DNA from: Pelargonium nanum
Taxonomy: Eukaryota > Streptophyta > Magnoliopsida > Geraniales > Geraniaceae
Length of the DNA: 30,545 nucleotides
Direction: 5' to 3'
Assembly (NCBI GenBank): GCA_036897485.1
Contig: JAYMTF010000763.1
Span: 1 to 30,545 of the forward strand
In this document: in pieces, positions 1 through 9,969 of the stretch
How positions within the stretch are numbered: position 1 is the stretch's first letter
Layout: each line of letters starts with the position of its first letter
Notes under the pieces: generated by a model
Database searches by the model: none
What the model was told of the DNA's origin: nothing
Seen by the model: the letters and a program-made list of their open reading frames with translations, nothing else
Made by a program: the position numbers and the translations under genes

Positions 1-871
1 GGGAAGTGAGTTTTTCATAGATGGGGGGTTGTGGAGTATTTAAACCTTTTCCTAACAACTACCAGTGATTGGTAAGTTGAGTTTTAAGAGATTGATAGAT
101 CATCATCATTGCAATCAAGAAGAAGCAAGAATCATTTCAAGGATAAAAGGGAAAAATCACACACAAAAATATCCAAAAAAAAGAAAAGCAATATATGTAG
201 AAAAAAATGTTCAAATAATTTGACACGATACAAATTAATACTCATAATTGTCACAATAAATCTACTTCCGCTGAATCTAATTCAGAAATGTATTGATTGA
301 GTTTCATCAAGGCATGTTGGGTCAAGCGGTTAATGTGCTTTGAATTTCCTTTAAGGTTTCAAGTTTGAGTCTCAACACAAGCCGCATAGGCCTGCTTGTT
401 TACACATACATATGTATATATTGTATTTAGTTATTTACCATAACATGGGAGGTTCTAAACTGTTTTTTTCTTCCCACAACACTAGCTGCTACTCTACTAC
501 TCTAATTTATTTATACTCCATCAATCTATTGATATATACTGAGAAAAAGAGAGAAAATGAAAGCTTGAGTGCAACAGAGCCCAAGTCCTATTCAATCCCA
601 TTAATGGTCACTTTCTCAAACAGAAAAGACCCTCTTTCATTTTTCTTTTTTCTCATATTTTTTCCATTTTTAATTATCACTCACTCTTCTCTTTCCCATG
701 TACATGAAGAAAATTGGATGGTTAATGGAGCTTGAAAGTGAACATCTCCCTTTTCTTTATCCCACTTTTTCCCCCCCCAACAATTCTCCAAATACACCCA
801 TTAATTTTTACATAAACACAAAAGAAATAAAAGTGTTTTTGGGTGATTGTTGAAGGGTCTATTTTTGTGTC
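1..871. other. Upstream flank of the AG gene, no gene seen
   Basis: I see no coding region here. The open frames (for example 109-300 and 412-735) have low-complexity composition and no recognisable domain. The stretch holds a SINE-like block at 311-410, purine-rich DNA around 540-560, pyrimidine-rich tracts at 640-680 and 745-780, and TTAATGG words at 600-606 and 721-727. TTAATGG matches the published WUSCHEL core, but such short words are common by chance. It is presumably the distal and proximal promoter of the MADS gene that follows. Confidence 0.5.
311..410 (+). mobile_element. tRNA-derived SINE-like head
   Basis: A box-like TGTTGGGTCAAGCGG lies at 315-329 and B box-like AAGTTTGAGTCTC at 361-373. 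That is the internal RNA polymerase III promoter layout of tRNA-derived SINEs. The block shares its head with reverse-strand copies near 18333-18482 and 23455-23590 (TTGGRCYAAG, then GTTT, then a GAGTCTC/GAATCTC B box). The end CTGCTTGTTTA resembles the CTTGYTTATAAAA ends at 7553-7567 and 24077-24093. No clear target-site duplication was found. Confidence 0.45.
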
Positions 872-878
872 TATAAAT
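872..878 (+). promoter_or_regulatory. TATA box of the AG gene
   Basis: TATAAAT sits about 30 bp before a CA-rich leader that has no upstream ATG and leads into the 5'UTR exon ending at 1155. The expected transcription start is therefore about 900-910. The position is inferred from plant TATA spacing. Confidence 0.6.
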
Positions 879-904
879 ACCCATCTGCAAGATCAAACCC
901 ACTT

Positions 905-1155
905 CCATTTTCTGCAACTCTACTGTTGTTGCTAGCTGCAACTATTTACTACACCCCCAATAGAAATATCAACTACCACTGGCTATATAGATCATTAGAT
1001 TAGCTTTAGCTCATAGACTGTGTGTTTGTGTTTGTGCTTGTTTGTGAACAATTCAAGAAACAGCAGCAACACCAGGAGCAGCAACTTTCAAGAACTCCCA
1101 AATTCTTGATTCTCTTCTGATCTCTTACTAGCTAGATTTTCCTTTTCCTTACAAG
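905..1155 (+). other. AG: 5'UTR exon of the AG gene
   Basis: The leader runs from the TATA-defined start (approximate) to the donor AAG|GTTAGT at 1155/1156. It contains CAG/CAA-rich sequence (about 1060-1085) and no ATG that I can see. A non-coding first exon is the usual layout of AGAMOUS-lineage genes. Confidence 0.55.
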
Positions 1156-1293
1156 GTTAGTGAACACAAAAACAAGAACATGGGTAACAATAGTCTCTGC
1201 TTTGCTTTTTTGGGTTGTGGTCTCAATCTTGAAACTTGGTTAAATATTCACTGAATCACCAATTTGGTCTGTTGTTGGTCACTAGTTTTTCAG
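1156..1293 (+). other. AG: 5'UTR intron of the AG gene
   Basis: The donor GTTAGT at 1156 and acceptor TTTTTCAG ending at 1293 define a 138-nt intron. The ATG forms the first three bases of the next exon. An intron just before the MADS-box exon is known in AG homologues, which is why the large intron downstream is traditionally called intron 2. Confidence 0.65.
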
Positions 1294-4200
1294 ATGGAGG
1301 AGTTTCCAAATCAAGCTTTTGAGGAAGCTGCTGGATCTTCCTCACAGAGGAAAATGGGTAGAGGCAAGATTGAGATTAAGAGGATTGAGAACACCACAAA
1401 CAGGCAAGTCACTTTCTGCAAGCGCCGCAACGGCTTGCTCAAGAAAGCCTATGAATTGTCCGTTTTGTGCGATGCTGAGGTTGCTCTCATCGTCTTCTCC
1501 AGCCGCGGACGCCTCTACGAATACGCTAACAACAGGTATATAATTGTGTATAAATATATATAACCTATGCTAATTCATGTTCATCACCATAAAGATCGAT
1601 TTGTCATGATCTTGAGGTTCAAGATTTGAGTTCTTGGCAAACTGAGGGTTCAAGAAACGAGTTCTTGGTATAACAAAGATTCAAAGATTTGAGTTCTTGG
1701 TGAGGAACTAAGATTCAAGATTTGAGTTCTTGGTGACAAATTTTAGGATTCACCGGTTCTTGGTGCTAAATTTCACTCAGATCTGTTGCTAGAAATGGTG
1801 TGATTTAGCATCAGGAGTTGAAAATTTTCCCAATCTCTTCAATTCTTCTCCTATGTCTCTCTCTCTCCACACAACTCATCAATCAATCAGTCACTCAATC
1901 AATCAGTCAATCAGTGAAGAAAGCTTATTCTTTTTTTAGTTTTTCTTGTTTTGACGGTTCCTTAATAAACATGTCAGTCAAGAAAGCAAACACAGGAACT
2001 GTCAAAATTGAAGTTAAAGATTAGGGTTTTTTCTTAGTTAAGACTCAAAACTTTTAGCCCCAAATCTTTGTTCAATCAATCACAGACACTCACACTAACA
2101 AGTCACAGAAAGTGTTTATATATAGGTTAATTTATGGACTTAATGGGTCTCTAAATCTTTTGCTAATGATGTGAAACAAGCTAAGAAAGAGGAAACCTAG
2201 TTAGCTAGCTATATAATCATGAAACTTTCTGATTAGGGCTTGATCAAGACTGAGATGGGTCTTCATGATTCAATCAATCAAAACTTTATATATAAATATT
2301 ATTAATAGCATTAAAAAAATATTAATAGTTTCTTTCTTTTTTGGGTTTTGGTACTATTTTGCCTTGCTCAACATCTAGCTAATCAAGAAATTTTCTTATC
2401 AGTTAGGGTTTGATGAAGAATGCAAGAAGTACTTAAAAATTCAATAATCAAATAGTTTGTTTTTGTAATTTATACTAATAGCACAAAAATGAATGGTTCA
2501 TCACTTTCTTGTTGGCTAAAATAGGGTATCTTGGAGTTACTATTTTACCCTTTTGATCAAGATCTAGCTAATCAAGAAATTTTCTTATCAGTTAGGGTTT
2601 TATGAATAATGCAAGAAGTATTCAAGATTCAACAATCAATTACTTTTTTTTTTGTAATTATTACAAATAGCACAAAAATGAATGGTTTCTCACTTTGTTG
2701 TTGGGTAAAATAGGGTATATTGGAGTTACTATTTTACCCTTTTGATCATGATTAGGGTTTAGTTACAGAAACATAAGAATCTATGGTCACGTCAGACATG
2801 ATTTTTCAGTTCTTGATCACTCCTGACAAGAAGGTGGTGTCATGATTCCTTTAGCTCTCTTTTCATTGTCTCTTTTGCATTCATTTTTTTCTTCTTCTAT
2901 TTAACTCAAATGGTGAAAACAAAAAAGAAACAAACAAACAATAATAAGTAAATAAATAAATAAATAAATATGAAGATGCCATTTTATTTTGTCAATTCTG
3001 CTTGCATCTCTTTGGAAGCTCTTGGAGTGCATAGATATGATAGATCTCCACTTCATTTTCACAATCTAACCTTTGAGAGCTAGAGGGCAAGAAGTGAAAT
3101 CTTTTGTCTTTTTTGTGGAAACAAACACTTGAATCTTAATTTCTAAAGTACTATTTCTAGAGAGAGAGAGTACACTCAACTTTCATAGTTGTGGAAACAA
3201 AGTCTTGAAAATCACGTTCATTTATAATATAATATACTGCATGCTCCAATTTAGTCTGTGAGTGAATATATTATGCTTAGAAGTGGCAATTAATTATGTA
3301 ACACGATGTGAAATTAAAGCGTACATGAGCTCACACATTTTGTAATTGTATCGTGTTGGTGTTGGAAAGTCCAACACGTTTAGTAGCCGTGTCGTGTTTG
3401 TGTTGGATCTTAAAAAAGAACACGCATGATTAATTAGTCATGTTGTGACACGCACGACATGCCCACTTAAAAATATAATTATAAATTACTCATATTAACT
3501 TGCCAAATTAGTTACCGATTTAACTGTTTTCGAGTTATGTGTTCGTAAACGTGTTATGTTCATGTTGAACTGCAGAACACGACTACTAACGTACCATACC
3601 ATAATTATATTAGATTATGTTGCACACAGATAACTTTTAGGACGACACGCACTCGCAACCCGACCTTAAGACTCGGGTGATGTATATGCACACATTTGTG
3701 TCCGAATATGAGGTAAAAAGTTAGAGAAGAAGGTGAGAGAGAGCCAATGGGAAGCTCTGCAGCTATAGCCTGCAACAATGGTTATCTGTGATTCACAGAG
3801 ACAGATAAAGTATGGAATTATTTAATTAAAAAATAATGGTTCTCTCTTTATAGTACATGTATTAAATTAATAGTACTTTTGAATGAAGAAAGTAGATTTT
3901 GGATATATTTGAGGTGATCGAGGTGGACAATAGGAAGGTTCTTGATGATCTCATTGGGTAATACACATTGTGTAATTAATAAATGAAACGTGGCATTTAA
4001 AATGAGGTTAGAAGATTCGAGCCAATCATATTGTAGGGTATTGTGCCAGCGTGGCACAGACAACCAATCAGTTTCTCGACGAGTTTAAGGTTTCAGCCTA
4101 CTGTAGACTGTGGACATTGTGTCCTTATCTTGTTCTTTTGATAGGTTTGTTTAATATATTCTTTTCATTATTTATTAATTTTTATAGTTAAAAAAATAGG

Positions 4201-7200
4201 GTTTGATTGACCTTTTCTTCTACCTACTAGAGCTAATAAAATATATGTATATAGTATTATAATAAATGTTTATTTTAATTATAACTAAGAAACCAAAAGG
4301 AGGAAGGTGTAAATTGCAGCAAAGATGATGATTTTTTTTTGTTATTTTGATTTTTTTGTTTAGATGATATGTTATAAAACTGGTGAAAGTCTTTAGATTA
4401 TCGATTATTTGGCTGAAAATATATAAAATTTTGGTGGAAATGAGGGGAGTTATTTTTTGGGATGACAATTTTGGGTTAATATATAAACTATATTTGTTTT
4501 AAATTAATTGTTCTGTTTAACTATTTTGAGACAGATAATATATCTCAAAGTATAAATAATTTAATGAAGCAATTCTTGAAATCGTGTAATGTTGACTAGA
4601 ATTCTTATAATGTGTTTTTTTTTCTTTACTTTGTTTACAATATGCTTTTTTTAATCTTAAAGTAATTATTATTTTCAACATTTTTGAAAGTATCAACAAT
4701 AATTTTATTTTTGGTTTGATATATGTCATTGATACAACAATTTTAGGAGATTGTAGCATAATCATTTGAATTATATAGTCAGTAATTCATATTCTATATA
4801 TAAAAAATACATTAACTAAGACACATTTGTTCAAATTATTTAGTTTTCACATTTCTTAACTGTCCTTGATTCAAGAGGAGAAGGTTTATAATTTCATTTT
4901 CAGTCAGTAATTTTCCATATAAAAAAGTATGACATTTTTTTCTTTTATTATTAACTACCTTTCAATATATGAGAAAGTACATTGAAAATGTTTTCACAAA
5001 TATTAAAAATAATATGAACACACATTAACAAATGTATGTAAACAATTTCTGTGTGTGCATATAGGTGTTTTGGTCAAATTGCATTTTCTTTTTCTTTTTT
5101 ATAGGTGTAAGGCAGTGTAGGCTTTATTAAGGTGTCAAAAAGTAATAATATGGAAAATATATTTTTAAATGTATTAATTATAATAAGTATTGGGTATTTT
5201 ATAAGTTGTACAAGGAAAACATGGTGATTGCAATAAGAAAGATATCAGTAGCTATATGTCTAGTCCATAATTTGAATAATATAAACATAATCTGATTATA
5301 TTTTCCCATTTAAGAACTATAATATAACCAGCATGTGATACTTCAAGATATAATTCAAGGTGTCATATCTTGAAGCTTGAGCTGTGATATTTTGGATCAT
5401 AAATTTATCATAAAGTGTAAATATATATATATGCCATCAGTTATAATTTACATAGATTATACCTTCTTGTTCTTATGATCCTTTTAAAGAATATATTTGT
5501 TTGATCCATCAACCAAACTATATATACTCCTTAGTTTTTGTTTTGTTTTTTTTAAAGAGTATATACTCCTCAGTTAAGTCTTGAAAATATGTTCAAGTTG
5601 GTTAATGCTTTCAAGTTGTTCTTGCTATATGCTCAAGTTGGTTATTTATTCTTTAACATTTTGGTCCTGAAATGAGTGTTTGTTTTCGTTTGATTGTAAG
5701 TAAGTTATAAATTGTCAATAATATTCTTATAACAAGTTAATTAATATCCATTAACATAACATTATAAGAATATTAGAGTAAATGTATCGCACTAACTAAC
5801 TTCTCATTAATTTTTCTCAAAATATAAACAATGACACTCATTCTAGGAGGAGGAATGTTCAACATTTCAAACCAAATTGAAGGATTTTAAAGTAACCTAA
5901 TGTTTCTCTAGGCGAATGTATCTTAAACTATTGTCAACGAATGTGTTTAACCAGTATGTGAAATCATTGTTTATATGTCATTTACGTAACTAAATACCTT
6001 TGTTAATTGTTGCAGTGTTCGAGCAACGATAGACAGGTACAAGAAAGCATGCTCTGATGCCACAAACCCAGGATCTGCTTCAGAGACTAATGTTCAGGTA
6101 TACCAATTTGTATAATATTCAATGAAACAAAATGATCTCATATACATAAACTTACATATATTTCTTATGAATATATAGAAATGAATCTCAGGTTTCATAT
6201 TTTGGATTCTTAACCAACTCAATCTATAATGGAACAATTTATATATACATATAATCTTTAATTTATGCATCCCATCACCTTAGATTAGCAAAAAAGAGTC
6301 TTAATTTGTTATGTATGCCATATATTCTGTTTTTTCTTTCTCTGCGTCTTTCCACACTTTTTGTTGTGGAAAAAATTAACAAGATCATGTATATATTAAA
6401 AGAGAGAGTGAATAGAAATCAAAGGAAATTTTAGTAGATAAAAAAATTAACATTATGCTAAGTTTTTGGAACTTTAAAGTGGAAATATAGTAGGGAACAA
6501 CCTATGCCAGCCTCTCAAAACCTCATTATATACTAGTGAAATCTTACGATTTCATTAAAAATGTCTTGACCCGGTGACAAAGACGCTCTTCTCTCACTAA
6601 TAGGTAAACCTTGAGCAAAATCCTAACTCCGCCACTGATAGGAGCAAGAGGAAATTAATTAGGCCTTAGATCAATATGCTTGAGAATTAAGGACAACATT
6701 TGTATCAGTTGCATGCCATTTAACTTAATGATGTTTCTGAGATTATTGATCGGTATATATGTGATCTCAGTACTACCAGCAAGAAGCCTCCAAGCTAAGG
6801 AGACAAATTCGGGATATTCAGAGCTCCAACAGGTAAGTCTCTGGGTTATGAATGATTCCATTAGTTGTGAAGAACACATTACGGTATGAGAGTTTTGTGA
6901 ACAAATGTTGGTTTTGCAGGCATATTCTGGGAGAGGCTCTTAGCTCTTTGTCCTTTAAGGAACTCAAGAACCTTGAAGGAAGGTTGGAGAAAGGCATCAG
7001 TAGAATTAGGTCAAAGAAGGTAATCTTTAACTCCAGATTTTGCTTCTCTTTTTGATAAAAGAAAGTGAAAAAATGCTGTTTTTGAACTAATTAACATGAC
7101 TGAATTCTTCCAGAATGAATTGTTGTTTTCCGAAATCGAGTACATGCAAAAGAGGGTAAGATTTCCAGCTGTTTCAGTTTCATTTCTCTGCATTTATGTA

Positions 7201-9105
7201 CATTTCTTGGATAGCATTTACGGTAAAGATCATCAATTTTTCTGGCTAAGTATATGAGACTTTTTTTAGCATATACAAGTGATCGATCACTCTTTCTTTT
7301 GTGGACTTTTATGAAATTAATGCTTCAACATATACCCAGAAGTTCAAGTTTTGGCTATAACCAAAACCCTAAAACTAGCTATTGACATTTTATAATAAGT
7401 AGTTTTATTTGTGTTGCTAAATCACTTTCGGAAACTCGAAATATAATGTTAATGTCTTGATACGGTGATAACTAATGTATTATTATTATGGAGCGATTGG
7501 CTCAAGGTGTTTGCTCCTCCAGAAGTCTCAAGTTTGAGCCTCGGTTAGTACGCGCTTGCTTATAAAAAAAATAAACTATTGTTGAGCGAGCTAGCTCATA
7601 TTTACAACAACATGGTTAATAAGGAAATTCAAATAACGATTTTATCAATTTGTTTCATGTCAAATGTCATACACATAAAAGAAAGGAAAAAAAAATAGTA
7701 ACTTTATCTCAAACATTGCTTATTTTTGTATAACCTTTCAAGAAGAACTTGTTGACTTCAATTTCGGCCAAAAAAAAAAAAAGAAAAACTGGATTTATGT
7801 GCTTTATGAGAGTATATATTTATATTTACTCGTTTACATATTGTTTAGATGCACAAATATAATTACACAAATAAGTGCTTGAACAATGAAAGAAAGTGTA
7901 TACTAAACACGAAAACATGTAAACATTTTTGTTTTCAGCATTTTTATGTTCGCCTAAACATTTTCATAATCAATATGCCTTATTTCAATTATTGACATAA
8001 CTTGATGGACTTGGCATAGATTTTCCTTCTTTTTCCATGTTGTCTTGTCTATATCATATGCATGTCCTTTCACTATGTAATTTGTAGAAATACTAATAAA
8101 AACACAAATGTGCATGCAGGAGATTCAGCTGCAAAATGATAACATGTATCTGCGAGCAAAGGTAGCATCTGATTCATATACAAGAGTATATAGAGAGAGA
8201 TAGTGATATGGATATTAATATATTATTGTACATTGATGATGGATGCAGATAGCTGAAAATGAAAGGGCACAGCAAGAGCAACAAACAAACATGATGGCAG
8301 AAACAGGAGGAGGATATGATCCAAATCAACAATATGACAGGAACTTCCTCTCTGTAAACCTTCTTGAACCTAATCAACAATATGTTCGCCAAGACCAGAC
8401 ACCTCTCCAGCTTGTGTAAGCTTTTTCTACACCATCTTCTTCAATACAACATCAGTTTATGTCTCAAATCATACGTATCTTCATGATCGCCACCAAAAAC
8501 GGATCCTCATATAAGTACAAATCAGTACACATTAGCATAGTTGCTTCAAGTTTCAATGATAAACAATACATATGGAGAGAGAAAAAGAATTTCAGATAAA
8601 CTATTAGTGGTTGAGACTCCTTGCCCTCGTTCTCTCTCTATGAGAATGATTAGGTAGATTTGTAGTGTAAACTTGAAATGATAAGATCGGAAATAAGATT
8701 ATTCGAGAACGAGTTCTTATATTATGAAAATGTACGAGTTCTCGTGCCCATTCACAAACTTCTATACATTTTTATAGTCATTTTGTACTATTTTCATTGT
8801 TGGCATTTTTTTGTGCAATTAAGTTTGCGCGCCTAGGTTTTCTCTAGGTAATAAGACGAGGGAAAATCCTTTGATGTGGTTACTTCTATAGTGTAGCAAA
8901 CATGTAATTTAGGACAAAGTTACCACATAAAAGTAGTGAGAAAAGGTAAGAAAACATTAAATATTATGAAACGAAAGACGAGAATATATACAAGAAAAGG
9001 ATTCTTTGACATTGCTTGAAAAATGACTTACTGTTCATTTCCTTGCAGTATTTTAGAGGGATACTAATTTTTTTTCTGTTTCTTTTTCTTGATTTGTGCA
9101 GTTGA
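1294..9105 (+). CDS. AG: AGAMOUS-lineage MADS-box transcription factor (C-class)
   Basis: Coding exons are 1294-1535, 6016-6097, 6771-6832, 6920-7019, 7114-7155, 8120-8161, 8249-8415 and 9102-9105. All junctions are GT..AG and in phase, giving 246 aa. The internal lengths 82/62/100/42/42 are typical of MIKC genes. The MADS domain starts at residue 21 ([18 protein letters not shown]) after an N-terminal extension typical of this subfamily. The I region follows to about 110, then the K box ([17 protein letters not shown], then [18 protein letters not shown]). The C terminus carries AG motifs I and II ([23 protein letters not shown]). AG proteins bind CArG boxes as MADS tetramers, specify stamens and carpels, and end floral meristem activity. 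K-box wording ([34 protein letters not shown]) and the C-terminal PLQLV favour the euAG/FARINELLI branch over PLENA/SHATTERPROOF. That is judged from memory, not from a tree. The start is the ATG directly after the 5'UTR intron. Confidence 0.93.
1617..1766 (+). repeat. About 32-bp minisatellite in AG intron 2
   Basis: Five imperfect head-to-tail units carry the core TTCAAGATTTGAGTTCTTGG. The GAGTTCTTGG cores start at 1628, 1659, 1691 and 1724, with a diverged fifth near 1755. The period is 31-33 bp, and the array begins about 80 bp after the MADS-box exon. Confidence 0.8.
1876..1916 (+). repeat. AATC/AGTC tetranucleotide array
   Basis: A run of CAATCAATCAGTCA-type units forms a short imperfect tetranucleotide microsatellite inside AG intron 2. 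Confidence 0.7.
2350..2760 (+). repeat. About 190-bp tandem duplication in AG intron 2
   Basis: Two full copies and a partial third lie head to tail. The word ATCTAGCTAATCAAGAAA occurs at 2372 and 2562, and TTAGGGTTT near 2403 and 2592. AGCACAAAAATGAATGGTT recurs in the second half of both units. GGAGTTACTATTTTACCC occurs at 2533 and 2722. The third unit is shortened. Copies are clearly diverged by scattered substitutions, so the event is not very recent. Confidence 0.85.
2949..2970 (+). repeat. (AAAT)n microsatellite
   Basis: Five to six AAAT/TAAA units lie in AG intron 2. Length polymorphism is likely. Confidence 0.85.
3278..3690. mobile_element. Degenerate hAT-like MITE (tentative)
   Basis: The left edge AGAAGTGGCAATTAA resembles the GGGGTGGCAA ends of a widespread plant hAT-type MITE class. 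The interior repeats ACACG/CGTGT words (CGTGTTGGTGTTGGA, CCAACACG, GTGTCGTGTTTGTGTTGG, ACACGCACGACA). The right edge is poorly defined around CACTCGCAACCCGACC. No target-site duplication was recognised. This could simply be ACACG-rich sequence, so the family assignment is low confidence. Confidence 0.35.
3720..4075 (+). promoter_or_regulatory. AG: Candidate conserved enhancer of AG intron 2
   Basis: The block carries, in order, a GA-rich tract (3723-3742), CCAATGG matching the LEAFY consensus CCANTG(G/T) at 3744-3750, CATTGG at 3952-3957 (reverse CCAATG), and two CCAATCA boxes at 4022-4028 and 4064-4070. Paired CCAATCA boxes and LEAFY sites are the published hallmarks of the AGAMOUS intronic enhancer across eudicots. 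A perfect palindrome, TGTGCCAGCGTGGCACA, lies between the CCAATCA boxes at 4042-4058. The region is more GC-rich and less repetitive than the rest of the intron. The enhancer role is inferred from position and motif set. Confidence 0.65.
5341..5375. repeat. Perfect inverted repeat, 11-bp arms
   Basis: CTTCAAGATAT (5341-5351) is exactly complementary in reverse to ATATCTTGAAG (5365-5375), with a 13-nt spacer, inside AG intron 2. Confidence 0.8.
5719..5775. repeat. Perfect inverted repeat, 14-bp arms
   Basis: TAATATTCTTATAA (5719-5732) pairs with TTATAAGAATATTA (5762-5775) around a 29-nt spacer. It lies about 240 bp before the acceptor of AG intron 2. The arms are AT-rich, so chance is not excluded. 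Confidence 0.7.
7364..7371 (+). promoter_or_regulatory. Telobox AAACCCTA in AG intron
   Basis: This is a single AAACCCTA in the 964-nt intron between 7156 and 8119. Telobox motifs recruit TRB proteins and PRC2 in Arabidopsis. A single copy is weak evidence. Confidence 0.35.
7488..7572 (+). mobile_element. tRNA-derived SINE-like copy
   Basis: A box-like GATTGGCTCAAGGTG (7495-7509), B box-like AAGTTTGAGCCTC (7530-7542) and a 3' end CGCGCTTGCTTATAAAAAAA indicate a short SINE with an A tail. It lies in the sense direction in AG intron 7156-8119. The tail matches that of the retroposon ending at 24094. Confidence 0.5.
8416..9101 (+). other. AG: Stop-codon-splitting last intron of AG
   Basis: Donor GTAAGC at 8416 and acceptor TTTGTGCAG ending at 9101. 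Spliced mRNA reads CTT GT|T TGA and unspliced reads CTT GTG TAA. Both encode Leu-Val-stop, so the C terminus is the same whether or not this intron is removed. An intron at the very end of the reading frame is known in AG-lineage genes. Confidence 0.75.
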
Positions 9106-9450
9106 TGATATGGGCAAACCAAAGGCTGGTGCTGTTGTTGTATTGCTGGGATTGTATTCTCTGTTATCTGTCGAAGACTGAAATTTATAGTTCTATATAA
9201 ATAGCAAGAACCAGGTTTTATTGTTCTTTAGAACTTCAATTCTCTCTTGAGTCTATTCAACTCCTATATATTATTGCAGATTCATTTATCTTGTATGTTG
9301 TTTCCAAATACTGTGATAATTAGCACAGTTTGTGCAAGTTCTTTTTATCCTCCAAAATTATATATATCTTGTGTTGTATTGTGCCTTGTATTGATTTCAA
9401 TTGTTCTAAATTATAATGAAGCTTTGATCAGTCCACTTTGAATAGCTTGT
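9106..9450 (+). other. AG: 3'UTR of the AG gene
   Basis: This is the non-coding tail of the last exon. It is T-rich, with TTGTATTGTG-type far-upstream elements and AATGAA near 9415. The poly(A) site is approximate and was not determined. Confidence 0.45.
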
Positions 9451-9969
9451 AATTTCATGTACACACATATAGTTCTTTTCTTTGAGCTCTGACCAACCTG
9501 TAACTAAACACAAATTACCTTGAAAACAACTGAAAATCCATGGAAATGCTACTTATATTGAAGGAGCTTATCAAGCATAAAGTTCTATAATACCTCAACA
9601 TAATAGAAATTGAAGAAACAGAGCTCATGTGGCAAAAAAGAAAAAACAAAAAAAAAACATAGATATATCAAATTATCTCTAAGTGATATACAATAGTGTC
9701 CAAGAGCTATATATATAGTAATTATCTCTTGCAAAATATACCTCCTGAAGGGTTAGAGAACCTGACTCTATTCTGTATATATATTTGATAACACCTTCAT
9801 CTATTTTCTATTATGAACATGAACTTATACCAATATGACTTTCTGTAGAGCTAAGTGTGAGAAGAGACTGAAGGCACTTAATTATCTTCTTCCCTCTGGT
9901 CTCGCACTGTGTAATATTTCTGGTATAGTCCCGGAATGAATGCGCAAGGGAGCGAGAACTTTGTCCCCG
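9451..9969. other. Convergent intergenic space and GAUT15 3'UTR
   Basis: AG and the galacturonosyltransferase gene face each other with 864 bp between their stop codons. The right part must include the 3'UTR of the minus-strand gene. It is AT-rich with a poly-A tract near 9640-9655. No further gene is seen. Confidence 0.5.

Noticed and set aside
1264-1293. Upstream non-ATG extension of the MADS frame
   Set aside because: It lies inside the 5'UTR intron, before the TTTTTCAG acceptor, so it is not in mature mRNA.
8417-8419. TAA as the AG stop with no further exon
   Set aside because: The GTAAGC donor and the matching acceptor at 9101 restore Leu-Val-stop, as known for AG-lineage genes. The unspliced reading is kept only as an isoform.
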